From an uncultured Eubacteriales bacterium (GTDB lineage Bacteria; Bacillota; Clostridia; Oscillospirales; Acutalibacteraceae): a stretch of 64,000 nt of DNA. Below the pieces are notes generated by a model. That model was not told the origin of the DNA, ran no database searches, and saw only the letters and a program-made list of their open reading frames with translations. The stretch's first letter is position 1. Every line of letters begins with the position of its first letter. Made by a program: the position numbers and the translations under genes. Shown piece by piece: positions 18,045-27,353 of the stretch. The stretch lies in the NCBI GenBank assembly GCA_934457095.1, contig CAKSHJ010000001.1:1-64000 (forward strand). Reading direction: 5' to 3'.

Positions 18045-18651
18045 GGCATTCCCCTAAAATTTTCTTCATAAAGCTTCTTCGGTGTACCGGGCACATGCCG
18101 TATTCCCTCAGTAATTCCACATGCAGCTTGGTGCCGTAGCCCTTATGCTTTGCAAAGCAATATTCCGGGTACATCTTGTCCAATTCCACCATGAGTCTGT
18201 CACGGCTCACCTTTGCCAAAATAGAAGCCGCGGCAATATTGGCGCTTTTTCCGTCGCCCTTTACAACGGGTTCTCCCGCAACACCACCCAAATCCGGCAT
18301 ACGGTTGCCGTCCACTAAAACATAGTCAACGGGCACGCGCAAGCCTTCATAGGCGCGGCGCATTGCTAAAAAAGTCGCCTGCAAAATATTCAGCTCATCA
18401 ATTTCCTGCTCGTTTGCAAAGGCAATCGAATACCCCAACGCCTGTTCACAAATGCTATCAAACAACGCCTCTCGTTTACCTTCGCTCAATTTCTTGGAAT
18501 CATTCAATCCTTCTATGCAAAGCCCCTGCGGCAAAATAACCGCCGCTGCAAATACCGGTCCTGCCAAAGGTCCGCGCCCTGCCTCGTCAATGCCGCATAC
18601 GTGATGGTAACCTTTACTGTTTGCCTCCTGCTCATATACATACCAATTCAT
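18037..18651 (-). CDS. rnhB: Ribonuclease HII
   Basis: A 204-residue protein that removes RNA from RNA-DNA hybrids. The catalytic acids are visible in CGIDEAGRGPLAGP (residues 18-31) and VLVDGN. It is coupled to rbgA by an ATGA overlap. Confidence 0.95.
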   Translation of the reverse strand: MNWYVYEQEANSKGYHHVCGIDEAGRGPLAGPVFAAAVILPQGLCIEGLNDSKKLSEGKREALFDSICEQALGYSIAFANEQEIDELNILQATFLAMRRAYEGLRVPVDYVLVDGNRMPDLGGVAGEPVVKGDGKSANIAAASILAKVSRDRLMVELDKMYPEYCFAKHKGYGTKLHVELLREYGMCPVHRRSFMKKILGECHA

Positions 18652-19526
18652 ACCGTTTCCTCCGCTTGCTCCAAGGTGATTCTGCCAAGCTTTGCCGCCC
18701 TGAATTCGTCCAATACCGCAATGGCGGCACGTTCGGTGTTCAGCATACCGCCGGACAAAAGCATGCCTCTTTTTTGGGCAATTTCCGCTAAAATCTCATG
18801 CGATTCCAACCCCAAAAGTATACTTTTTTCCAATTGGTAACGCTGCGATACAGCCTCCGGGTAGCTCTGCTGCAAAATCGCAATCAACCGGCACGCCAAA
18901 TCTTCCGTATCTACTACCTCATCCTTCACCGCACCGGTAAATGCCAAATGTTCGCCCACCTGTTTGTCCTCAAATTTCGGCCACAAAACACCGGGGGTAT
19001 CCAGCAACTCAAAACCCTTGGCAATGGTAAACCAACGGTTTTCTCTGGTAACGCCGGGGCGATCCTCTACATTCGCCTTGCTTTGGCGGCTCAAACGGTT
19101 AATCAGCGAGGATTTCCCGACATTTGGCACACCGACCACCATCACACGAATCGTTCTGCCAACCATTCCCTTTGCCTGCCATGCCACAATGCGTTTCTTT
19201 AACAACTGCCGCACCAACGGTACAAAATTTTGTAAGCCTTTCCCGCTTTTGCAGTCCAACGCCATAGCCAAAACACCCTTGGACTGATAACAAGCAAGCC
19301 AGCGTTTGGTCTGTACTGGGTCTGCCATATCGGCCTTATTCAGCAAAATAACGCGTGGTTTTTGCGCAATTATACTGTCTATCATCGGATTTCGGCTACT
19401 CACCGGAATACGTGCATCGGCAATTTCCGCAACGGCATCCACCAATTTCAGCGTCTTTTCCATTTGGCGCTTTGTCTTGGTCATATGCCCCGGAAACCAG
19501 TTAATATTTGCTTTTTGTTCGTCCAT
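18648..19526 (-). CDS. rbgA: Ribosome biogenesis GTPase RbgA/YlqF
   Basis: A 292-residue circularly permuted GTPase: G4 LLNKADM (about 58) comes before G1 GVPNVGKSS (about 128), followed by G3 DTPGV. The N-terminal INWFPGHM is diagnostic. It acts late in 50S assembly. First gene of the rbgA-rnhB-yraN-M19 coupled run. Confidence 0.95.
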   Translation of the reverse strand: MDEQKANINWFPGHMTKTKRQMEKTLKLVDAVAEIADARIPVSSRNPMIDSIIAQKPRVILLNKADMADPVQTKRWLACYQSKGVLAMALDCKSGKGLQNFVPLVRQLLKKRIVAWQAKGMVGRTIRVMVVGVPNVGKSSLINRLSRQSKANVEDRPGVTRENRWFTIAKGFELLDTPGVLWPKFEDKQVGEHLAFTGAVKDEVVDTEDLACRLIAILQQSYPEAVSQRYQLEKSILLGLESHEILAEIAQKRGMLLSGGMLNTERAAIAVLDEFRAAKLGRITLEQAEETV

Positions 19527-19608
19527 TTTAAACGCCCCCTGCCCATTTGCACGCTCAAATTATTTGTATCATACCATATTTTTTTCATTTTTAAAAGGGT
19601 TCGCCTCA

Positions 19609-19640
19609 CAAAAAAAGAAAGGCCGACTCAGCCTTTCTCA
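19609..19640 (-). terminator. Terminator after the first signal peptidase gene
   Basis: AGAAAGGC pairs with GCCTTTCT around a short loop, followed by seven T residues on the minus strand. Confidence 0.8.
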
Positions 19641-19655
19641 CACCGTCATATCTGA

Positions 19656-20312
19656 TTACGCCGGAACGGTACCAATATGGTTAAACGGGTAAATGACAAA
19701 CAACGCCTTACCCAATATGTACCGTTCGTCCACCATGCCCACTGCCTGATAACGGCTGTCCAGCGAAACATTGCGGTTGTCGCCCAGTACAAAAATATGG
19801 TTTTCGGGCACCACAAGCCCCTCCTCCGGAAATTCCATAAGCAAATTCTGGTTGTCATGCGCCGGCTTTAGCGTCTGCAAATCGCCCAAATATGAGGTTT
19901 CATCTAGCTTTTCGCCATCTACATAAACAGTGCCCTCATCATAGTTAATATACACCCGCTGGCCCTCTGTGGCAATTACCCGCTTAATAATCGGTTCGTC
20001 CAAGCCAACAGTACGCTTTAGCACCACAACATCAAATTGCTGCGGCTCATAATTCCAACTGGAAATAATCAAACGGTCGGCGTTATGCAAATTGGGGTCC
20101 ATAGAAGTACCGCTCACGGTCACAATCCGAAAAATAAAGGTAAAAATCATACCCACAACCACCACGGCTATGACCAAAGACTCTGTCCAATCAAAGCATA
20201 TCGCGGCGCCGCTGCTTTTCAAGCTGCCATTTTTTTGAGGACTGCTGCCACCTGGCTCAGAGGAATGATTGTTTTGTGCGGCGGTTTGCTCGCCCTGAAT
20301 TTGACTGTTCAA
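19656..20312 (-). CDS. lepB: Signal peptidase I (copy 1)
   Basis: A 218-residue single-pass membrane protease. A polar N-terminus of about 45 residues precedes a transmembrane helix (about 47-67). The catalytic Ser is in SGTSMDP (about 72), Lys in IIKRVIA (about 112), and VLGDNRNVSLDSR marks box E. The TTG start has AAGGAG upstream. It lies in tandem with a second copy. Confidence 0.93.
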   Translation of the reverse strand: MNSQIQGEQTAAQNNHSSEPGGSSPQKNGSLKSSGAAICFDWTESLVIAVVVVGMIFTFIFRIVTVSGTSMDPNLHNADRLIISSWNYEPQQFDVVVLKRTVGLDEPIIKRVIATEGQRVYINYDEGTVYVDGEKLDETSYLGDLQTLKPAHDNQNLLMEFPEEGLVVPENHIFVLGDNRNVSLDSRYQAVGMVDERYILGKALFVIYPFNHIGTVPA

Positions 20313-20347
20313 TGTACCGGCTCCTTACTTTCATAAATTTTTTAACT

Positions 20348-20923
20348 TTACAACAATTTTATGTGATGCAACGGGTAAATTACCATAACGGCCTTACCCA
20401 AAACAAAATGCGTATTGACCATACCCACCTTAGGGTCTCTGCTGTCCTCGGAGGCACCGCGATTATCTCCCAAAAGAAACACGCAATCCTGCGGCACCGT
20501 TTGCGGAAACTCCACGCCTGCACGGTCTGTGGTGCTGCCATTCACGGTGTAGGACGATTCATCTAACATTTCACCGTCCACCCAAACCGTTCCGGTGGTA
20601 AAATCTATGTCCACTGTTTGCCCGGCAACGGCTATCACCCGCTTAATAATCGCCGTATCCAATCCGGTACCGTTTTCGGCAACCACAACAACATCTCCCT
20701 GCTGCGGAGTATAATTCTCATTTTGCAGAATCACACGGTCGCCGCCGTATATTGTTTTCTGCATGGAACGCCCGGTAATCTCCACCGTACCAAGAAAAAA
20801 TTTACAAACAACATAATAAGCAACATAGCACACCGCAAACCCAATACAAACCCAAAACAGTATGCGCCTCACCGTTTGAGCGGGCTTTTTGACAGTCTGT
20901 TGTTCCTGTTTCTGCAATTTCAA
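20348..20923 (-). CDS. lepB: Signal peptidase I (copy 2)
   Basis: A 191-residue paralogue of the downstream lepB with transmembrane helix about 22-45, catalytic Ser in TGRSMQK (about 58), Lys in IIKRVIA (about 98) and LLGDNRGASEDSR. The TTG start follows GGAG. Tandem copies may differ in substrate preference; that is inference. Confidence 0.92.
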   Translation of the reverse strand: MKLQKQEQQTVKKPAQTVRRILFWVCIGFAVCYVAYYVVCKFFLGTVEITGRSMQKTIYGGDRVILQNENYTPQQGDVVVVAENGTGLDTAIIKRVIAVAGQTVDIDFTTGTVWVDGEMLDESSYTVNGSTTDRAGVEFPQTVPQDCVFLLGDNRGASEDSRDPKVGMVNTHFVLGKAVMVIYPLHHIKLL

Positions 20924-20941
20924 ACACTCCGCAACCGCGCA

Positions 20942-22453
20942 TTATTCTTGACCGTCGGCCGGCGGCGCCGCCCGACTTTTTTTGAATTTATTTTTCACCG
21001 CGGTCAGCAATTCCCGTGTAAAAGGCTCTTTTTGCAGCAGCAATGCCACCAAATATAACCCGAAAAAGCAAACCGCAGAAATCAACAATCGAAAAACCGC
21101 ACTCAGTGGCACCCAGTAGTACACGGCAAAACCGCTGCCCAAAGCCGGTATCATACTCAACAAAAAATGCCGGAAGCTGATCTTTGTCCAAACAGGTCGT
21201 AGTTCTTTACGCAAAAACCAAAGCTGTACCGCCAGCACCAAGGCCTCTGCAATGGTGGTGGAAACCGCTGCACCCACCGCACCCCAATACGGAATCCAAA
21301 TTGCATTTAAAATAAAATTCAAAACCGCGCCCGCCACAATCGAAATCAGCAGTAATTTCTCCCTGCCTTGCGGCACAAGAATTTGAATGCCCGTAATATT
21401 GGAAAGTCCAATGAACACCAACGTCGGCATCAATACCATCATCGGCACGACCGCTCCCAAAAACGCCTCACCCGAAAGCAGTAAAATCGTATCCTGTGCA
21501 AACAAAATAAAATAAGCGCAAAGCGGCACCGAACCGATCAACACAAATTGGAACGATTTGATAATCATGTTTTGAAATTCCTGCTCCATTTTATGCACAA
21601 TATAGTACGAAAGTCTTGGCAGCAACACCGTACCCAAAGAGGTAATCGCCGTAACCAAAATGGTTTTCATTTTCACCGCCGCTGTATACAAACCAACCTC
21701 ATAGGAGGCCGTTTCCTGCGGTAGCAAAAAGCCCAGCATCACTGTGTCCAAATTTGTATAAACACTGGTAGCCGCAGACGCCGCAAAGAAAAATAAAATC
21801 GGTTTTATATGGCGTTTAAATCGGTATTGCCCTACGGGTTTTAGCGTAATAAATTTTCTCAAATGGAAAAAATTCAGTAAATTTGAACCGCTTGTTGCCA
21901 ACACCAAAATTGCGCCGTAAATAATATAATCTCCCTGCTGATGCACAAAAATAAACATCAGAATGATCGAGAGAACTTTAAAAATAACAGAGCGCACCGT
22001 AATATAAGAGTATTGCTCCAACGCAGAATAAAACCAATTTACGCCAACCGCATTTAAAATCAGGCTGATGCCGTTAATCCATAGTAACGTTTGCTGCTCT
22101 TTAAATTGGGGCACGGTATAAAGCGAAACCACAAACACCGCCGAAACCAATATCGTTGTTACAACATTGATGATTAACAGCTCCTGCGTTACTCTGGAAA
22201 GCTCCGTTTTATCATCTCTCACCTGCGCGCAGGCACGAATACCATAGGAAGGAATCCCTAAGGAAGCAAACATAGTAAAATAGGTTAAAACAGAAGTTGC
22301 AAATGAAACATAACCGTTGCCCTCCACCAGCAGCACTCTGGAAACATACGGAAATGTAACCAACGGAAAGATAAACGAAGACGCCGTCAAAATCATGTTC
22401 ATCAAAAAATTAAATTTTACAGACCTGGTTTTCAGTGTAGGCGCACCACTCAT
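20942..22453 (-). CDS. Polysaccharide flippase, Wzx/oligosaccharide-exporter type
   Basis: A 503-residue membrane protein with about 12-14 hydrophobic segments. The N-terminal FPLVTFPYVSRVL is typical of the polysaccharide biosynthesis (RfbX/Wzx) family. It would move an undecaprenyl-linked glycan across the membrane. It forms a two-gene unit with the upstream glycosyltransferase and lies between rplS and lepB, where most Firmicutes have nothing. Confidence 0.88.
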   Translation of the reverse strand: MSGAPTLKTRSVKFNFLMNMILTASSFIFPLVTFPYVSRVLLVEGNGYVSFATSVLTYFTMFASLGIPSYGIRACAQVRDDKTELSRVTQELLIINVVTTILVSAVFVVSLYTVPQFKEQQTLLWINGISLILNAVGVNWFYSALEQYSYITVRSVIFKVLSIILMFIFVHQQGDYIIYGAILVLATSGSNLLNFFHLRKFITLKPVGQYRFKRHIKPILFFFAASAATSVYTNLDTVMLGFLLPQETASYEVGLYTAAVKMKTILVTAITSLGTVLLPRLSYYIVHKMEQEFQNMIIKSFQFVLIGSVPLCAYFILFAQDTILLLSGEAFLGAVVPMMVLMPTLVFIGLSNITGIQILVPQGREKLLLISIVAGAVLNFILNAIWIPYWGAVGAAVSTTIAEALVLAVQLWFLRKELRPVWTKISFRHFLLSMIPALGSGFAVYYWVPLSAVFRLLISAVCFFGLYLVALLLQKEPFTRELLTAVKNKFKKSRAAPPADGQE

Positions 22454-22483
22454 ATCAACACCTGATTTCTCAGCACGATTCTC

Positions 22484-23464
22484 TTACGCTCTTAATCTGG
22501 AATAAAGCCGCAAAGGCCCCAATAATGCAAAATTCGTTTTGCGCAGCAACAGAATTTTTTTACCGGCAGCCGCTGCATATAATTCCGGATTTTTCTCCTT
22601 TAAATTGCTATCAAAATCCATGAACTCCCGCTTGGTACCCACCAAAAGAAAAATCGCATACTGCATCGTAATAAGGTCTTTCAAAACGCAGGACAAATAC
22701 GCGTTCTTTGCCGGAGAAAGCCCTTTTTCCCTGCACCCTCTGTAAAATTGCTCCATACGGTGAGTTACCTTTAAATGGTCCCTGTAGTGCTTTTGAAAGC
22801 CCGTGACACTCATACTTTGACCCTCTAAGCCGATTCGATACTGATAAACATTGTGTTGCAAAAACATCACACTGTTTACATGTACCATAGGAAACGCAAT
22901 ATATTCCACATCGGTATAAAAGCAATGCTCCCCAATGCGAATGGAATTTTTCTGAAGCAGCGAGGTTTTATAGGCAACGCTGTGCATACGAATGCCCTTA
23001 TATACCTGTATCGGCAATTGTTCAAAATCAACTATTTTTTCTCCAAACCCCTGTTCATATTGCACAATGTCTTTCACATTCGTATCCTCGTGCACCATGG
23101 TAAACGGCGTTACCACCAAATCGGCATCGGCATGCTTCAACGCCTGCACCAAATCGACAAACTGCTCGGTATCAAACCAGTCGTCGCCGTCCAGCGTTTT
23201 AAAATATTTGCCGGTTGCAGCGTCCATCGCCGCATTAATCGTAGAACCGTAACCGCCGTTCGGCTTAGAAATCAAATAAAACGAACCGGGGTATTTCTCC
23301 TGATATTCCCTGCCGATTTGCGCAGTACTATCCTTGGAGCCGTCGTCTATGACAAGCACTTCAATATCATCGATAATAGCAGGGTGCACCAAGGAATCCA
23401 AAGTATCCCTTAAAAATTTTTCCACATTATATGCCGCAATTGAAATACTGATTATTTTTCCCAC
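22484..23464 (-). CDS. Family 2 glycosyltransferase
   Basis: A GT-A enzyme: IISISIAAYN at the N-terminus, VIDDGSKDST nucleotide-binding region, and TLDGDDWF as the DxD-type metal motif. I prefer a GTG start at 23464 with AAGGTGG eight bases upstream (326 residues); an upstream GTG at 23497 lies inside a palindrome and has no ribosome site. Acceptor and sugar are unknown; the neighbouring flippase suggests a cell-surface glycan. Confidence 0.85.
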   Translation of the reverse strand: MGKIISISIAAYNVEKFLRDTLDSLVHPAIIDDIEVLVIDDGSKDSTAQIGREYQEKYPGSFYLISKPNGGYGSTINAAMDAATGKYFKTLDGDDWFDTEQFVDLVQALKHADADLVVTPFTMVHEDTNVKDIVQYEQGFGEKIVDFEQLPIQVYKGIRMHSVAYKTSLLQKNSIRIGEHCFYTDVEYIAFPMVHVNSVMFLQHNVYQYRIGLEGQSMSVTGFQKHYRDHLKVTHRMEQFYRGCREKGLSPAKNAYLSCVLKDLITMQYAIFLLVGTKREFMDFDSNLKEKNPELYAAAAGKKILLLRKTNFALLGPLRLYSRLRA

Positions 23465-23488
23465 TGCATAAGCCACCTTTTTCATTTG

Positions 23489-23505
23489 GTGCAACACTGT
23501 TGCAC
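23489..23505. promoter_or_regulatory. Perfect palindrome just downstream of the glycosyltransferase promoter
   Basis: GTGCAACA and TGTTGCAC form an 8-1-8 palindrome placed at about +3 to +19 of the predicted transcript. This is the position of a repressor operator. The regulator is unknown. Confidence 0.5.
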
Positions 23506-23514
23506 AATAGATTT

Positions 23515-23543
23515 ATTCTAGCATATTATGTGACGCTTTGCAA
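23515..23543 (-). promoter_or_regulatory. Promoter of the glycosyltransferase-flippase unit
   Basis: TTGCAA (23538-23543), 17-base spacer, TAGAAT (23515-23520) on the minus strand. Confidence 0.65.
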
Positions 23544-23598
23544 CCAAAATACAACATAAACGTACATGTATTTTCAAACCGGAAATTTGCGCAAAACG

Positions 23599-23627
23599 CA
23601 AAAAAGAGGCATTTTTAAAATGCCCCC
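23599..23627 (-). terminator. Terminator after rplS
   Basis: GGCATTTT and AAAATGCC form a tight hairpin followed by CTCTTTTTT on the minus strand. Confidence 0.75.
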
Positions 23628-23639
23628 GATGCGTTTTTG

Positions 23640-23984
23640 TTATCTGATTTTTTCCTTAAGCTTTGCAGCCTTACCAACGCGGTCACGCAGGTAGTAAAGC
23701 TTAGCTCTGCGCACATGACCTTTGCGCACCAATTTAATCCCTTTCACATTGGGGCTGTGAATCGGGAATACCCTCTCCACACCAACGCCGTAGGAAACGC
23801 GTCTTACCGTAAAGGTTTCAGAAACCCCGCTGCCTTTCCGGGCAATCACAGTGCCTTCAAACACCTGAATTCTCTCGCGTTCGCCCTCGCGAATATTCAC
23901 ATCAATCTTAATGGTATCGCCAATCTCTATGCTCGGCAATTCCGCCTTCATAGAATCCTGTGCAATCAACTTTAGTGCATCCAT
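23640..23984 (-). CDS. rplS: Ribosomal protein L19
   Basis: A 114-residue large-subunit protein with typical GDTIKIDV, ERIQVFEGTVI and VRRAKLYYLRDRVGKAAKLKE segments. It is preceded by a structured leader and its own promoter. Confidence 0.97.
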   Translation of the reverse strand: MDALKLIAQDSMKAELPSIEIGDTIKIDVNIREGERERIQVFEGTVIARKGSGVSETFTVRRVSYGVGVERVFPIHSPNVKGIKLVRKGHVRRAKLYYLRDRVGKAAKLKEKIR

Positions 23985-23989
23985 GAATC

Positions 23990-24110
23990 AAAATCCTCCT
24001 AAAATTTTCAGACATTCTTATCACAACGGACAGAGGACTGTCAGCTTTCATGTCTCGGCTCAAGGCCGGGCATCAACTCCCGTCGGCGGTCCGACGGCAC
24101 ATAAAGATGC
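23990..24110 (-). ncRNA. Structured rplS leader, candidate L19 autoregulatory element
   Basis: The roughly 125-base 5' leader contains three local hairpins in order: CCGTCGG/CCGACGG, CGGC/GCCG and GACAG/CTGTC, before the AGGAGG ribosome site. L19 leader elements are known upstream of rplS in Firmicutes; I infer that class from position and structure only. A covariance-model search would decide. Confidence 0.5.
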
Positions 24111-24116
24111 TTGTAA

Positions 24117-24145
24117 AGCATACCACATCTATTCTGATATTGCAA
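24117..24145 (-). promoter_or_regulatory. Promoter of rplS
   Basis: TTGCAA (24140-24145), 17-base spacer, TATGCT (24117-24122) on the minus strand, upstream of the structured leader. Confidence 0.6.
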
Positions 24146-24163
24146 GTACTTTTTCATAAAATT

Positions 24164-24820
24164 TCACGCAAAAATTTCAAATACGGCGTTATACAAATGC
24201 CCCCGTGCCGTTTGAACGAATAAATCATACCCCAAATGCGCCTGCATCGCCTGCGTCAAAAGCCCCGGGTTAATATTTTCTCCGCTGCCTGCGGGCAATA
24301 TCAAATACAACAATACACCATCCCCCCGCAAGCTCAATTTACACTTGTCCAAATAGTTACTCAAATTCAGCGTCTTTACCCCGGACTTCGTTTTTTTCTC
24401 TGCCAAAATCTCGTCCCTTGCCAAAAACGCCTCCATATCTTTTCGCAATTCCTGCGCGCTTTTGCATTCGGTGCAACAATCCATTTCATACTCGGCATAC
24501 ACAATCTCTCCCGGCTTCATTTTGGGTTCGGTCACATCATACACCCGAATCCCCTGCGGCAAGCCCTCGTTCAAACGGTGTAATATCTCCGCCTTCGGCA
24601 ATTCCTCCAGCATGCGAATATCCATGCTCTCATGCCGACCCTGCACACCCAAAGCAAGCGGTAACGCAAACGTCACAAACGCATGAGGGTTAAAGCCTTC
24701 CGTATACCACATAGGCAACTTCGCTTTATGGAATGCTCTTGCAACACAGCGGTTCAAATCCAAATGCGAAATATATTTTGCCGCACCGCTTTTGGTAAAC
24801 CAAATTCTAATGTTTTTCAA
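24164..24820 (-). CDS. TIGR03936-type protein (DUF2344), partner of radical SAM protein
   Basis: A 218-residue protein beginning with IRIWFTKSGAAKYISHLDL, typical of the DUF2344 family usually encoded beside or fused to a TIGR03960-type radical SAM protein. I choose the TTG at 24820, which has GGGGAGGA upstream and overlaps the upstream gene by 14 bases. Function is unknown; Cys residues in CCTEC are visible at about residue 114. Confidence 0.85.
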   Translation of the reverse strand: MKNIRIWFTKSGAAKYISHLDLNRCVARAFHKAKLPMWYTEGFNPHAFVTFALPLALGVQGRHESMDIRMLEELPKAEILHRLNEGLPQGIRVYDVTEPKMKPGEIVYAEYEMDCCTECKSAQELRKDMEAFLARDEILAEKKTKSGVKTLNLSNYLDKCKLSLRGDGVLLYLILPAGSGENINPGLLTQAMQAHLGYDLFVQTARGHLYNAVFEIFA

Positions 24821-26648
24821 AGCAAATTCCTCCCCCAAAGCAGGCAGCGCCGCACGCGGAACAACTCTGCGCGCAATTGGGCGTGGTAGCGCTTTGGTAA
24901 GCACGCTCACACTCGCGCTGTAAAAATGACTTCTGAATTCCGTAATCAATGTGGTCCCAAGGCAAAACCTCGTCAAAGCTTCTGCGCCGCAAATTATAAA
25001 ACGCAGGGTCTACCCCGCACTCTTCAAATACCGCAAGCCATTTTTCCAGCGAAAAAAATTCCGACCACCCGTCAAATTTACAGCCACTGTAAAAGGCAGC
25101 CTCCAACACCCTGCCAAGCCGACGGTCTCCCCTTGCAAATACCCCCTCCAAAAAGCTGGTATCGGCATCATGCCAGTTGCAGGTGAGTTTTTTACTATGC
25201 ACCGCGCCTATCAAATGCTCCTGTTTCTCATGCAGGGTTTCAATGCTGTCCTGCGGCTCCCACTGAAACGGCGTAAACGGCTTTGGCACAAATGAGGACG
25301 CGCTGCAGGTTACTTTTACGCTCTTGCCCTTTGCGCGGTTCGGCGTACTGTAATAAGCCTCCACCACCTTTTGCCCCAACTGTGCAATCCCCGCAACATC
25401 GTCCAAGGTTTCCGTGGGCAAACCAATCATAAAATACAGCTTAACGGTTGTCCAGCCGCCCTCAAAAGCTGTCCTTACCGTTTGCAGAAGCTCCTCCTCC
25501 GTCACATTTTTGTTAATCACATCACGCATTCTTTGCGTACCGGCCTCGGGCGCAAAGGTAAGGCCGCTGCGACGCACGGTTTTCAGCTTGTCCATCAGTT
25601 CATTGTTAAAACCGTCCACCCGCAAAGACGGCAAAGAAACACTCACCTTTTCATCGTCGGTCCAAGCAAGCAAGGTTTCCAAAAGCGGCTCAATCTGACT
25701 GTAATCGCTGGTACTCAGAGAAGAAAGAGAAATCTCGTCATAGCCGGTACTCCCGCACAAAGCCCGGCACTGCCGGTCAATCAAATCCACCGATTTTTCC
25801 CGCACCGGACGGTACAAAAAACCCGCCTGACAAAATCTGCATCCGCGAATACAACCCCGCTGCACCTCCGCAACGGCTCTGTCGTGTACAATTTCTATGC
25901 TCGGCACCACAAACCGCTCCGGAAAATACGCCTTGTCCATCTCAAGCTCCAAGCGTTTGCGTATGGTCTTCGGCGCGTTTCCGGTTGGCAACATCTCTTT
26001 TATCGTGCCGTCCTCATGATAATGCACCGTATAGAAAGAAGGTACATATACTCCTTCTATTTGCGCCGCGCGCTCCAAAAACTCCCGCTTGCCGCACCCT
26101 TCCTTTTTGCACGCTTGGTACAGGCGTATCACTTCCAAATCCACCCGCTCGCCCTCGCCAATAAAAAACAAGTCAATAAAATCGGCCAGGGGCTCCGGGT
26201 TGCAAGCACACGGTCCGCCTGCTACCACAACAGGAAATCGCCCGTCACGCTCCTGCGCCCTAAGCGGAACCCCCGCCAAATCAAGCATATTCAGCACATT
26301 GGTATAGCTCAGCTCATATTGCAGCGTAAAGCCAATAAAATCAAATTCTGCAATACTGTCGCCGCTTTCCAGCGCAAACAGCGGCATTTTATGCCGACGC
26401 ATCTGCTCCTCCATATCCACCCACGGCGCAAATACACGCTCACACCAAATATCCGCCTGCTCGTTAAACTCGCTGTACAAAATTTTCATCCCCAGGTGAG
26501 ACATCCCCACCTCATACACATCCGGAAAACAAAACGCAAAACGCACATCCACCTGCGCCTTATCCTTTATCACAGCGTTAAGCTCACCGCCAACATATCT
26601 GCCGGGTTTTTGCACGTGTCCCAGCAAACGCTCCAATTTTTGGTTCAT
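24807..26648 (-). CDS. TIGR03960-family B12-binding-domain radical SAM protein
   Basis: A 613-residue protein. An N-terminal B12-binding-like region precedes a radical SAM core with CxxxCxxC in RGCIRGCRFCQAG (about residue 268), followed by EAGTQRMRD and a C-terminal Cys-rich tail (NCAQSCSACG). Members of this family in Firmicutes are paired with the DUF2344 gene that overlaps it here. The reaction is not established. The ribosome site AAAGGA lies 14 bases from the ATG, longer than usual. Confidence 0.9.
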   Translation of the reverse strand: MNQKLERLLGHVQKPGRYVGGELNAVIKDKAQVDVRFAFCFPDVYEVGMSHLGMKILYSEFNEQADIWCERVFAPWVDMEEQMRRHKMPLFALESGDSIAEFDFIGFTLQYELSYTNVLNMLDLAGVPLRAQERDGRFPVVVAGGPCACNPEPLADFIDLFFIGEGERVDLEVIRLYQACKKEGCGKREFLERAAQIEGVYVPSFYTVHYHEDGTIKEMLPTGNAPKTIRKRLELEMDKAYFPERFVVPSIEIVHDRAVAEVQRGCIRGCRFCQAGFLYRPVREKSVDLIDRQCRALCGSTGYDEISLSSLSTSDYSQIEPLLETLLAWTDDEKVSVSLPSLRVDGFNNELMDKLKTVRRSGLTFAPEAGTQRMRDVINKNVTEEELLQTVRTAFEGGWTTVKLYFMIGLPTETLDDVAGIAQLGQKVVEAYYSTPNRAKGKSVKVTCSASSFVPKPFTPFQWEPQDSIETLHEKQEHLIGAVHSKKLTCNWHDADTSFLEGVFARGDRRLGRVLEAAFYSGCKFDGWSEFFSLEKWLAVFEECGVDPAFYNLRRRSFDEVLPWDHIDYGIQKSFLQRECERAYQSATTPNCAQSCSACGAACFGGGICFEKH

Positions 26649-26738
26649 AGCAGTCGCAATATCCTTTCATTGGGTGCATATTTACCTATCATCATACGCT
26701 TGTCATTATACCCTTTTGAAAAAATAATTGCAACCACG

Positions 26739-27350
26739 CTAAAAAAAACGCCCTCTTTTCAGCACCAACAACGCCATGAGATAAATACTGACAAAAAACA
26801 GCGTAAAATTATATCTGGACTGCAGCAGCATGAGAAAACCAATCACAGCCGTTGGCAGCAACACCAAAAACGAAACGACCGCCACAATATCCGCGGCAAT
26901 TTTGGGTCTGCATTTTGCGCACAAAAGCGCATACAGCGCCTGCCCGCCGTCCAGCGCCTCAACGGGCAATATATTAAACCAGGCAATGGCGCTGTTTACA
27001 AAAATAAATTCCCATACCAAAGGGTTTTTCCATACGCAATATACCAAAGCCGAAAGCACACAGAACAACATATTTACACTCGGGCCGGCAAGCGCCACCA
27101 AGGCATCAGCCAAATAGCCGCGGCGCGCCCTGCCTGCCTCGGCTATGTCCACTCCAAATGCATGAAACCGCACCGATTTTACCCGACCGTGCAAAAATAA
27201 AATTGCAACCAAATGCCCACCCTCATGTAATACCGTAGCCAATAACCCCAATAAACCCACGCCGCTTTTATCAGTAAATAACAAAAAAGCAACCACAGCA
27301 AAAAACAGGTATTCCAGCTCCAAACGCCAGCGCTTAAACCGAAATTCCAT
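26739..27350 (-). CDS. Site-2-protease-type M50 membrane metallopeptidase (SpoIVFB-like)
   Basis: A 203-residue multi-pass membrane protein with HEGGH (about residue 42) and the second zinc-ligand segment NILPVEALDGGQAL. Family members cut membrane-embedded substrates; SpoIVFB activates sigma-K in the mother cell of sporulating Firmicutes. The adjacent upstream gene encodes an M23-domain membrane protein resembling SpoIVFA, three bases away, which supports a SpoIVF-like role. Confidence 0.85.
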   Translation of the reverse strand: MEFRFKRWRLELEYLFFAVVAFLLFTDKSGVGLLGLLATVLHEGGHLVAILFLHGRVKSVRFHAFGVDIAEAGRARRGYLADALVALAGPSVNMLFCVLSALVYCVWKNPLVWEFIFVNSAIAWFNILPVEALDGGQALYALLCAKCRPKIAADIVAVVSFLVLLPTAVIGFLMLLQSRYNFTLFFVSIYLMALLVLKRGRFF

Positions 27351-27353
27351 GCG

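Noticed and set aside
25371..27200. A 609-codon open frame on the plus strand
   Set aside because: It lies antisense to the radical SAM and M50 genes, which have clear motifs; its translation is low-complexity His/Arg/Gln with no family resemblance and no ribosome site.
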